DNA of 64,000 bases. Origin: Bolinopsis microptera (taxonomy: Eukaryota > Ctenophora > Tentaculata > Lobata > Bolinopsidae). This document shows positions 44,539-54,470 of the stretch, in pieces (the stretch's first letter is position 1; the number at the start of each line of letters is the position of its first letter). The notes beneath the pieces were generated by a model. It worked only from the letters and a program-made list of their open reading frames with translations. It was not told the origin of the DNA and searched no databases. Made by a program: the position numbers and the translations under genes. The stretch lies in the NCBI RefSeq assembly GCF_026151205.1, contig NC_087077.1:10097983-10161982 (forward strand), written 5' to 3'.

Positions 44539-47500
44539 GAGAAGCTAAAAGCGCTGAAAGACCAAGGAGCTGTTGAATCAGCACGCTGAAGAAGTACAGA
44601 GACTGGCGAACAAGCTGATAAACTCAGACAGCAGCAAAAACTTCAAGTTAGCTTCGTGACGTCATTGACATTACCGTCGTTGTGACGTCATTTTCGATGT
44701 TGATCAAATGAATTTATTTGTATTCTAGAGATTCTATTTTATCATTTGACAAGTAACAACTTTGGCTCTGTTTACTGTGCTGTAATGCAGTGAACGACCG
44801 GGATTCCCGGCGCCGGGGGAGGTGTTTATTCCCGGCCCCGGCCAATTTTGAGTTTTTGGCCGGGAATTATAGATTAAAAAGTCACATAAGAACATAAAAA
44901 CTACTGTCTTATTTGACCCACAATTCATACTTACATTTACAACTTATCTTATATTGGTAAGGGATCAATTAGCCGAAGTTAAAATGGAAAGTGCCAGTTT
45001 TACTTTAAGGTCTGAAGCACTGAGCGTGAAAAGTGATATTAAAATGGACTCTAAAAGTGCCTGTGTCTTCATACTATGGTGTTCCGCCTCACTTCTATAC
45101 TACTATAATCGAGCACAGGACCGGACTTGACAAGCCCACTAAAACAAGTTGTGTAAAAAATACCACCAGTTCACGGCCCAACCACATTGTTTATTTGTAC
45201 ACCCAGTGAATTATTCCTTATATGGCGCGGAACATTCCTGGCCTAACGTGTGTGCCGTGTTTCTCCGCACTATCAGTTGACTTCCATTCATGTAGTTGAC
45301 TGCCACTGTACTCGCATTTATGTGTTACTTGTTTTTACGTGTTTGATTTAAATTGCTCGTGATTAGACACACGTTCGGTGAAAGGGGAGGGGGTAGTTTT
45401 CACTTTTCAGACTAGGGAAGGGGCAAGGAAACGTGTGATTATTTGATTATTGATTTTTCACGTTTTAAGTTAATCTCGACACGTGTTCAGTAATTATGTG
45501 TTTTATAAATACCCTACTGTTTACACTTTTTAAATCCCTTTAAAGCCAACAATATAATCCACAAAACAGACTCCTGGCACTAATTTCAGGATCTAACGGC
45601 CAAATAATGTGTTTTATAAATACCCTACTATTTAAACTTTTTAAAACCACTTTAAAGCCAGCAATATAATCCACAAAACTGACTCTTGGCACTCATTTCA
45701 GTAGTTATGGTAGGCGATGCACCAGTTGACATAATTCTAAGAATGACTGTAACTGCGTATACTGATCTCAAACTCGAAGTAACATCCCAAGATGAACTAC
45801 TATTTTTAATCGTGCATGAGAAACTAAAGTATTATGATAGGGGGCTTTTTAAAAAGTTACTGACATGACGCTGGTCCTCACTTTTTGGAGTCTCTACTCC
45901 CTCATTTCCAGGTTAGTGCACTATTAGTGGAGAGGAGGTGTATTAACTTTATCAGTCACGTAACCTCATGACACTCCCCATCACGGGTAACTTGTAATGG
46001 TAAAGTTGTCATGGTAACAGAAATGTGTTTTCAGGCTGAACAGGAAGCTGTACAACAACCGGTCTGACAAGTTACAAGTGGTGGACCTACATCATCTAGA
46101 TGTACAGGTTCGTTTATTTACTGATTGATAGCTATTTTAATGAACTTATTTGTGTAGATTTATGACGTGTTTCTCAATTGACAATTTTATACCCTCGAGA
46201 TAATACAAAATTCTATGAAGGATACATTTTTAATGTTCAATTACATAAATGACAAACTTAAGTTGACTAAATCGCTGCCTGTATTTGGATTATTTAAAAA
46301 AATCAATTTGGTGTGACCACAGTACCATAAGTCGCACTGAGCATAAAACCTGTGAGCGAATCACCATACTTAAAGAGTGTGTGCCAGCTCATGTCCGTCT
46401 TCATAACCTCTTCCCTCCACGGCCCCATCTTGACTGCATCTCAAGAGAGCCGCATTGAACTTCCCTTTCATGCTCGAGGTTTCTTTTAACTCTCTGAAGG
46501 ACCTCAGCTTGTTGTTCCCGGGCGTTCATCTTCTTCCACGGTTTCTTCCATTCTCCAAAACCAATCCTTGCCCTGCTGTACGGCTGGACCATTCCTCTCA
46601 CCGCTTCACAGACTAAGTCCCTCTCAGCACAATCTAGTTCCTTGTCTGGTCTCCAAACTCTCCCTGACCTGACTTGCGGTTGAATCGCCCTTATCATGTC
46701 ATCATAAAACTGCTGGTAGGACTGATGGAGTCGACATTTCTCCAGCTTCCAAGTATCGGACAGGCTGCCGATGGGCAAGGCCACACTAGATGTTTGACTA
46801 AATAAGCAGATGTTACTCAGTGTATGGCATACACCCTGCCACTTCGTCAGAAAACTGTTGTGTGTGCTGCCTCTGCTCTAATCCACCGACCCAGGAACTT
46901 GATTGGCTTTTCCGCTACGTTTGGAATCACATCTCCCCCTAGACTCAGACTTTCTTCGACGCCTCCACTTCCACTGTTCTCTTCATACCATTCTACTACT
47001 ACCCCCCTCTTCATAACCAGGGCTCTTGACTTGGAGGATTTCAACTGGATTCTGGAAACGTGACCAGTCCACATATCTCTTAAATATATTGAGCAGGGTT
47101 TTCATATCCTTCATCCGGGCACATGTCAAACAACTGGATGGATAACATCATTAATCATACGGCACTAATTGGTGATATAATCTGACCCCCTAATAATTGG
47201 GGTTCCCCTTTGTCGTGCTAGCCCTTAAATGGGTCATAACTTGGCCAAATTGTGTAATCAACTTGAAATTTTGGGAATCACTTGAATTATTATACCAAAT
47301 CTGTCTGTCAACTTTGGAGTTCCTAGTATAACGTGTTGTCATTTTATGGCGACAATAATTAAAACTAAAAGGAGAGAGTGACGTGCCACACCCTCTGAAA
47401 TCAATGAAATTTGGCGAAACTTTCAGAAATACTAAGTTTGACCCACATGTGAAGGTCGCTAAACTAAATGTAATATTTCAGGTATAAATTCTACTAGTAC

Positions 47501-48399
47501 GATTCGATGCAGTGGAAGAGGTTGAAGTTGACGTTTAAGCAGTCACCCTGCCGAACAAGAAATCAGTCAGGCAAAGAGGCTAGGTTGACTAAAAACTCAA
47601 TCACTGTATCCGTGAAACTTGCTGGAAGCTATGTGAGTTATTTTACCTCCTTATTTCAAATGACCTCCAAACCAATTACATTGAAGAGGTGAAGAAACCA
47701 TTAATATTTACTGAATTAAATGCGACTATAAAACCGAAATAGTAATACACTACTGACTACAAAGAAACATCTTACATGGGGCCAGGCTCATATAAGTGTT
47801 CATATGTTAGTGTTCATAGCCGTTGAAAATATGGCGGAATGACAGGCTGAATGTGGCCCAGTAGAAGAAAAAAACATTGTAATTCTTTCCGACCATAATA
47901 GAAATACAATTAAACTAGAATGAAACAAAGAGTATTAAATTTTTAAATTAGTCGAGTCAACCAAATTTCACAGAAAAGCTGGACATTTATACGACAATTT
48001 AAACGCAATGTGTATGCGCCGTGATCAATGGTCACGGCGCATAACCATTGCGCCGTGACCGTTGATCACGGCGCATAACCCGTAAGATGCTGCGCACATT
48101 TTTGATTTTAAAATGGCGGGAACACATTTCAACTGCCATTGTTATACGATACATTGAAGTGCATAGTGAAGTGTGTGGTCTGATAGTAGACAGAGGATTT
48201 ATTTGGAACATTTCCGGTGCCTTAAACTGTTCTCCACTGTGCACTGCACACTGACTATTTGATCGCTTAAACGAAGCGCACACATATTCAATATTGTTTT
48301 CTTTTTACATAATTGATAATATCTCTAATATCTTTTCAGGAGTATCGGTCATCAGACACTAAAGAGGACCAATTATTCTATGTTCTACATCTTCAATGA
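44539..48399 (+). CDS. gene of unknown function, 3' exons, one apparent frameshift
   Basis: Four exons join in phase: 44539-about 44650 (acceptor TATTTCAG, donor TTCAA|GTTAGC), 46035-46107 (reads LNRKLYNNRSDKLQVVDLHH, donor CAG|GTTCGT), 47513-47632 (basic, TFKQSPCRTRNQSGKEAR, donor TAT|GTGAGT) and 48340-48399 (EYRSSDTKEDQLFYVLHLQ, TGA). An AATAAA follows 3 bp after the stop. In the first exon the frame changes once near an AAA run at about 44556-44560: the upstream part reads EKLKALKDQG, the downstream part HAEEVQRLANKL, together a helical coiled-coil-like segment. I do not recognise the protein. The first exon's 5' neighbours are not found. The frameshift may be an assembly indel or real decay. 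Confidence 0.45.
45498..45705 (+). repeat. 109-bp direct duplication ending in splice acceptors
   Basis: AATTATGTGTTTTATAAATA..GGCACTAATTTCAG and AATAATGTGTTTTATAAATA..GGCACTCATTTCAG are two copies, 109 bp apart with about 88 percent identity. Each ends in a polypyrimidine-AG acceptor. The second is followed by the open segment 45702-45868. Confidence 0.7.
45702..45868 (+). CDS. possible exon of unknown gene
   Basis: After acceptor CATTTCAG an open frame reads about 55 residues (VGDAPVDIILRMTVTAYTDL.. DELLFLIVHEKLKYYDRG) and ends in TGA. No donor with matching phase was found before the stop. It lies between two exons of the 44539-48399 gene and could be an alternative terminal exon or a decayed fragment. 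Confidence 0.3.
46401..47074 (-). pseudogene. degenerate reverse transcriptase fragment
   Basis: Two minus-strand frames separated by stops form one decayed piece. 47074-46847 reads LKSSKSRALVMKRG..GDVIPNVAEKPIKFLGRW, and 46784-46401 reads RSGRVWRPDKELDCAERDLV followed by a Trp/Lys-rich basic helix. From memory, the pattern KPSKSRSLV..IP..EKPVKSLGKW, then GRKW, is the C-terminal part of reverse-transcriptase proteins common in marine invertebrate genomes. It lacks the catalytic part. It sits inside the intron between 46107 and 47513. Confidence 0.55.
48013..48077. repeat. nested GC-rich palindrome
   Basis: TATGCGCCGTGATCAATGG and the following bases to 48041 are the reverse complement of the right half ending at 48077, with one mismatch. 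Each half is itself palindromic (ATGCGCCGTGATCA/TGGTCACGGCGCAT), so the DNA can fold as one long hairpin or two short ones. Confidence 0.8.
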
Positions 48400-48401
48400 T
48401 T

Positions 48402-48407
48402 AATAAA
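48402..48407 (+). terminator. poly(A) signal
   Basis: AATAAA starts 3 bp after the TGA of the terminal exon 48340-48399 and supports it as a real 3' end. Confidence 0.5.
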
Positions 48408-48409
48408 GA

Positions 48410-50161
48410 TCTCGGATTGCTCCTACTAATGCATGATGTGTTAAAATGAAAGAGAAAGAGAAACCACTCATTTATGATTTACTTTTAGTATTATGTCTTA
48501 ACAATGATATTGAAGTTGATCTTAAAAACTGTCTATGAACCCTTGCTAAATGATTTGGGAAGGTGTTAGGGCTAAATATACCTGTAGACATCACTTTCAG
48601 TGATTTTTATGAAATTAATGATTTGTATATATTTTGGGACTAAAATAAGCGCAAGACCTTCGACGTTCCTACTCCTATTGTTATTTTAATCAAGCAAATA
48701 TTCAAAAAAAATTTATCACAATGCTGGCAAGCATAACCGTTGCCCTTATATTCACAACACTATGTACCCCCTATACTATTATATCCCCTTTATTGTTTTC
48801 CAGGCATTAAGACTCATCGAAAGTAGTTCAGCAGGTATATTTAAGTTCAAAACATTCTAATTCAATGTTAAAGATGACAGGAATAAGAAATAGTTATGTG
48901 GAGGTTTTTAAGAAATTTGCGCAAAATACGCGCCAGCATGTTATACGAAATTAGGTAAAAAACCCAAAATCGCCATATTCAGGTGCCTTAAAAACCATGT
49001 TAAAATTGAGTTAGAGATCTGAAACTTTGCAGAGCGTCTAGACCTTGTCCAAATCGACTGTAAAAAAAATTTCATGTTGCAGGAGTATCGGGAAGTGGGT
49101 TTTCTGGAACCCCTGTTTTACAACAGATTGTCGTGAAGCTATATATATATATATGTATATATGTATAGACGCTTTTGCAGTAAATTGTAGCCTACATTTA
49201 AGTGTCCGTAGATTCAAAAGTATAAAAGATACAGTCATTTCGAACCACAGGTTTTAAAGATAATTGTTTATACTTTAGTTTACATTATATCGAAAAATAA
49301 TTTATCGTCATCATCATCACTTGATGACGTCATCAATTTAAGTGTTTTTAAAACTTGATTTTTGACAAAATAACAACTTTTCAAATCGATTTTAAAGCAT
49401 TAAGGAGTAATTTTATTCAAAATCTGAGGACATTTTCATCTTAGATAATTGTTCAAGCATTCTGAAAATCTACCGGAAAGTTTTCCTACCTTGCTCCTTC
49501 ATAAAGATATTCGCTATTGAAGTTTGTGCTTTTTTGAAGAATAATTTTATAAAAACACAAAAGTTGTGAATTAGTATTCTCTGGTGTTGGGCCATCCCTT
49601 GGGTTGTGGAGCTCAATTTTGCTTCCTAAAGGTCTAAATTGTGTTATAGGCTAGTTTTAAAGTTGAAAATCGAAAAGTTGCACACGTGGGGACACGCCCA
49701 AATTCATTTAAAATAGCTAAAATCACTAAAAATTGTTATTTTCACGATTTTTACCAACTTTGGAGTCCCGTTGTGATCCAAGTTCTTTTTGAAATCTTCT
49801 GAAACTTTTCATGCTTATCAAACTATATATTAAATAACACTATGCAAAAATTTATGGTGATTCAATATTTTATGCGCACGCAACGTCCGCTCAAAGTTTG
49901 CACGTGCGAAAGGTGAGAATTTTGCTCATTCGTGATTTCGAATATATTCTGCTTTCCCACGATATTAAAATGGCATTATATATGAATTTAATGCCAACTT
50001 GAATGAGTAAAAAGTGCTATATTCAGTCTGTTATTGACAGATATGCCTACCTAAACACAAGGAAACGTTTTCAAAGGTAAAATTTCGAAATAGTTGAAAT
50101 TACCTCCTTATTAAGTTTCGACTGTGTAAATTATCCTGACATTATAATCAAAAAGAGATGA
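48410..50161. other. non-coding spacer
   Basis: AT-rich with a short (TA)n run at 49140-49160. No supported exon or RNA gene. Confidence 0.4.
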
Positions 50162-50492
50162 TATTTGACCAAAACCCATGATCATGGGTAGAGTGAACCG
50201 CTGCCAGTGTCTCTCTTTTCCAAACAAAAGAAAATGATATTAATTTGAGGAACCGTCCGCAAATGCAAATTGATACCGAGAATGAAATCGGTCGCTCGCT
50301 TTTCCCATTCATTCACGGCTTACGTATTGTAATAAAGCTTATTGAATGGGAAAAGCGAGCGACCGATTTCATTCTCGGTATCAATTTGCATTTGCGGACG
50401 GTTCCTCAAATTAATATCATTTTCTTTTGTTTGGAAAAGAGAGACACTGGCAGCGGTTCACTCTACCCATGATCATGGGTTTTGGTCAAATA
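50162..50492. mobile_element. near-perfect palindromic MITE with 150-bp arms
   Basis: Arms 50162-50311 and 50343-50492 are reverse complements with no mismatch that I could find, around a 31-bp loop. The ends read TTTGACCAAAACCCATG and its complement, flanked by TA on each side, which fits a Tc1/mariner-type TA duplication, although TA flanks alone are weak evidence. A smaller self-palindrome, CCCATGATCATGGG, lies in each arm. Open frames across it are mirror artefacts. Confidence 0.75.
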
Positions 50493-50807
50493 CTGTCGTA
50501 TAAATAAAATACTTAGTAATCGGATAGGGCTTTGAAAAATTGAGTATTACAATTACCAAGCTAAAATATATAATGTTGAACTCAAAAATGTTCACGCGTT
50601 GGTGGAGAAATATTCAATTCTGTGCGTAGTTTTTTTGTCACATCTATGGCAAATTTTAACCAATTTTGTTCATTCTTTCATAATACTATTTAGTAGACAA
50701 ATTACTTTCGAACTGTGTCCATATTATTTATTAAAATCTAAAACAAATTCCTTAATTTGGCTTCAAAATTGTTCAAATCTGAATACGAGCTAATTACGAC
50801 GCATACC

Positions 50808-52200
50808 GGTCACGGCACTGCGCGCGGCAGTGTACAAGTACGTAGAATACTTTGGCGGTCGCGCGCTACTGGCACTGCAAGTGCAAGCGAAAGGTTAACA
50901 GGTGATACTCGTAAAATATTTGTTCCATATATTAGGACCGTCGATGAGTCAATTGTTTTCAGTTTTACTGGGCCGCGCTCAGCCTGTCATTCCGCCAAAT
51001 CTTTACCTGGGGACCCCAGGCTATTATGTTCATAAACATTTGGCGGAATGACAGGCTGAGCGCGGCTCAGTAATGTTTATGAACATAATAGCCTGGGGTC
51101 CCCAGGTAATTTCAGTTTTGCTCTAACACCAGAGCCCTTTCGCTTGCAGAATTAGAAGCGCGCGACCAGACCACCGAAGGCAATGAAACAAGCGCGTCAC
51201 GCAATCATGAGAAATACGCGTAAACACATGGCTAGGCTTTGTGAATTATCAATTGTTGAAAATTAAGAATGCCAATTATGAATTAAATTACAACATGATA
51301 TCTAGCTCCATATTATTAATTATACATTAAAACTTAGTTAACGGGTGATACTCGTAAAATATTTGTTCCAGGACCGTCGACAAGTCCAACTCGGCACGTG
51401 TCCTGCCATCCTGGTAGGTTATAAACCTACCAAAACTTAGCTAAACCAGGCCAGTATATAGCATGAGCATAGCTTTGCGCGCGCGCTCAACAGTCCTATA
51501 ATCAAACTTTTTTAACGTTGTTTATGAAGCGCTATAAGAACACAAAATATATTACATTTTACTGTCAAATCAGATCATTCACATAGCCATGTGTCTACGC
51601 GTACTGCGTGATGCGCTTGTTTCACAATGCAATTGACGGATGTTACTCGTGATCGTCTAAATTTCTTCGAAGTATAGCGCGCGCTGCTTTCTTTTCGAAA
51701 TATTAGCCCGGTGGCAAGTGCTACGAAGTAGCGCGCGCCGGGCTTAACGGATGTTACTCGTCTAAATTTCTTCGAAGTAGCGCGCTCCGGGCCAGATCAT
51801 TAACAATAGTCAAATTTCACAAGTGCCGCAGCTTCGACGGTCGCGCGCTACTTATACTGCAAGCGAAAGGGCTCTGGTTACATGGTTAGAGCAAATCAGA
51901 TCATAAACGTTTTTGAATAGGCCTTAAATTCGAAAAGTGCTCCCGACATTATTACACGTTGTATAACACCTTTTTTGATTCGTACTTGCACGCGCACGCG
52001 AAGCGTGCACTCTGGCCGGCCGCCGCGCACTTCGCGCAATGTGTGCCAACTCCGGCCCACGTATATTCAATATTTTACTTGGAGGACTTCGCCGCTTCGA
52101 CGCGCCGCGCGAAATAGCATTCTTGCTTCGCATCGTCGTCGATCGTTGCTCTGCTTCGCAAAGCAACGATCTTGACGGGTTGACATCGTCAATCAAATAT
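50808..52200. repeat. cluster of GC-rich dispersed repeats
   Basis: The stretch is built of fragments also found elsewhere in the window: the GGGTGATACTCG family (50897-50951, 51341-51430), GCGCGCGACC/ACAAGCGCGTCACGC pieces (51120-51240, 51585-51640, 51830-51895), two copies of GGATGTTACTCG..TCTTCGAAGTA (51637 and 51748), and GCGCGC-rich runs to 52150. It has no gene. Confidence 0.75.
50966..51109. repeat. interleaved palindromes
   Basis: Segment A (50966-51000, ..CGCTCAGCCTGTCATTCCG..), segment B (51003-51040, ..CCTGGGGACCCCAGG..), then the reverse complement of A (51038-51073) and the reverse complement of B (51072-51109). The order A-B-A'-B' would form a pseudoknot-like fold. A relative of A lies at 47826-47860, so A is an end of a dispersed element. 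Confidence 0.75.
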
Positions 52201-52877
52201 TTTACTACATAGGTACAAAAAAGCAAAAGGTTATATTTCATTATGCATTAAATAGGATTTTGAAGATTTTAAATTTATTTTCGGTCCGGTCATCAAGTTT
52301 TTAGATTTTTGTGGTAACCATGAACCAAACAAAATATGTAACAATTATTGTTAATTGATAATTTTATACCGATTAGTGCATTTTTGTTCGAAAATTAAAA
52401 TTTCTATTTACAATTGCCTACCAGTTTTTCTATTTTAAACATGGTGACTGTTTAATATTATGTTAACGGGTGAATCAATCCTCTAATTGGGTCCAATTAC
52501 ACACGAAACACTGTATTACTACATATAAGGCCTGATCAAGTAACTTGAGCTCTGGTGACGTCACAAAATATCCTAGTCGGCATACGACACGTTACGAATG
52601 TGATCACGTGCTCGAGGATTAACGAATCAAGGTCACGTGATAGGACCGACTGTCACGTGACCTCAGTTATCCCTTATATTGCACAAGGAGCTGCAATTGA
52701 TCAGCTCTTAATTGGGCTGCAATCATTGACAGGCCTATAATTACCCAATTTTAAATGAACGATATCTCATTCTACAGAATGATGATAGCGTAAACAGAAT
52801 GCTTCCCGGAATCAGCACAATGAAGGGAACAAGATGCTGTTGGAATTTCAATTATTCATCTTCCACCCGTAGTCCCT

Positions 52878-52941
52878 ACGGGTGATACTCGTAAAATATT
52901 TGTTCCAACTCGGCGCACTTCCTGGTAGGTTGTAAACCTAC
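52878..52941 (+). repeat. dispersed GGGTGATACTCG repeat, copy 4
   Basis: ACGGGTGATACTCGTAAAAT, then the shared CAACTCGGCGCAC and CCTGGTAGGTTGTAAACCTAC parts; the central CGTCGAC segment is missing in this copy. Confidence 0.7.
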
Positions 52942-53470
52942 AAATATTATGCAGTAAATTTCCGAATGGAGTTTTTTTGTTTAAATATTTATGTCCTGCT
53001 AGCTCCATCATCCATAATTTTTTATATTTTAAGCATTTTGATTGAATTAATTTTACTTTTGTTATAATTTTTACATTAGATATAAAAACATGTTGAAGCT
53101 TATATAAATTTTGTTTGATGATGCATGCTCCGATCCCATAATGTAGTTTTACAACGAATTCGAGCCTCATATTGTGTGTTTCCCTTCGTTACCAAATACA
53201 ACATAATATGTAACAACTATAATGTATAACATACCAAATTTATTGTCCCAGCATGCAAGAGCAATCTATTCAATTCTCTTTGTGAACGAACAATATACAG
53301 CCTATTTATACATCCTAACTATTATTATAAGAGCCCAGATTTACACTCAAATACTGGCCAGTGCACAATGCTATAGGACCTCAAAATAAAATTGAACTCT
53401 ACAAATTCTATTTATTTTTTTTATCAAGACACTTATTTTACTTCGGAGTATTCCAACAGGCACTTTGTCA

Positions 53471-53563
53471 ACAGGCCATATAAATCCTTCGGCTTCCTGT
53501 GATTGGCTGGTTGTCAAGTGCAACCAGCCAATCACAGGAAGCCGAAGGATTTATATGGCCTGT
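53471..53563. repeat. perfect 43-bp-arm hairpin with promoter-like boxes
   Basis: 53471-53513 and 53521-53563 are perfect reverse complements around a 7-nt loop. The arms contain CAGCCAATCAC (CCAAT box), AGGAAGCCG (ETS-like) and TTTATATGG (TATA-like), so the same boxes face both directions. It may be a tiny MITE or a symmetric regulatory site. Confidence 0.85.
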
Positions 53564-53569
53564 GACGGT

Positions 53570-53812
53570 TAGGGTAGTGTGTACCATACTTTCTTTGCCC
53601 GAGACTTTGCTGCAATGTGCTGCTCCTCATTTTAACCCTCACACCCGATTTCTCGAGTATTCGGCTGAGTAGACCAGGGGGCTGCATAGACCACTCAGGA
53701 TCCTTAGCTGAACGTCAACGACGCTCACCCCATGACCAGGCAGACAGTGGGATTCGAACTCGCAACCTCACGATTGCAAAGCTGGCGTTCTAACCAACTG
53801 CGCTACCTGGCC
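53570..53812 (-). repeat. tRNA-derived SINE
   Basis: The minus strand begins at 53812 with a tRNA-like head: GGCCAGG, box A TAGCGCAGTTGG, and box B GAGTTCGAATCCC, ending near 53734. The anticodon stem does not pair (CCAGC against TCGTG around TTTGCAA), and extra bases separate the T arm from the 3' strand, so it is not a working tRNA. A non-tRNA body follows to about 53570. RNA polymerase III boxes A and B are intact. The left boundary abuts the hairpin at 53471-53563. Confidence 0.75.
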
Positions 53813-53959
53813 GTAATTTTTAACTAGCATCATATACATAGCATGATATAATATTTCTAAATTATTCCAACACATCTGTAAATAATTGGAAGTGTTTTTT
53901 TAACTTAAATTATTTCAGAGTTACAACTATTGTTTACTCAATAAAGTAATTATCACTTT

Positions 53960-54030
53960 TGTATCCTTGTATCCTTGTATCCTTGTATCCTTGTATCCTT
54001 GTATCCTTGTATTCTTGTATCCTTGTATCC
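53960..54030. repeat. 8-bp microsatellite
   Basis: Nearly nine copies of TATCCTTG, with one TATTCTTG variant. Confidence 0.95.
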
Positions 54031-54470
54031 ATTATAATATGTGATGATTTTTGATGAAAAAGACTTAACCCATATTGTATAGCTAAAACATCACAATTTT
54101 TTAAATGTGAATCGAAATTCCTGCCAAAGCAATAGATTGCTAACCCGTAAAACTATATTATTGATTTCCTAAAATAAACCTTCTGAAGAATTTACTTTGA
54201 AAAATTTAAGAACATGACAGCTCTTCTTCTAATTCTCAGGAATAAAATTGAATGAAATTAATTGCAGTCAGATGTATTTGGCTGTTTTTCTGGAAGATAA
54301 TGCTCTGAAATTGTCTGCCGACTTGAGAGTTGGTCATAGCTTCTGCAGCAGCAGTAAATTTTGGAATTAAATAGGGTTCTAGAGACTTTTGCTTTGCTGT
54401 TAAACTATACAAATGTCTTACAAAAACATAATATCTTTAATCAACAATGGTCTGAAATAATTTCTAGGGG

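Noticed and set aside
50245-50472. 75-codon frame
   Set aside because: Reads through a perfect palindrome; the peptide mirrors the inverted arms.
53734-53812. Functional tRNA gene (TGC or GCA anticodon)
   Set aside because: The anticodon stem does not pair and extra bases separate the T arm from the acceptor strand; a SINE head explains it better.
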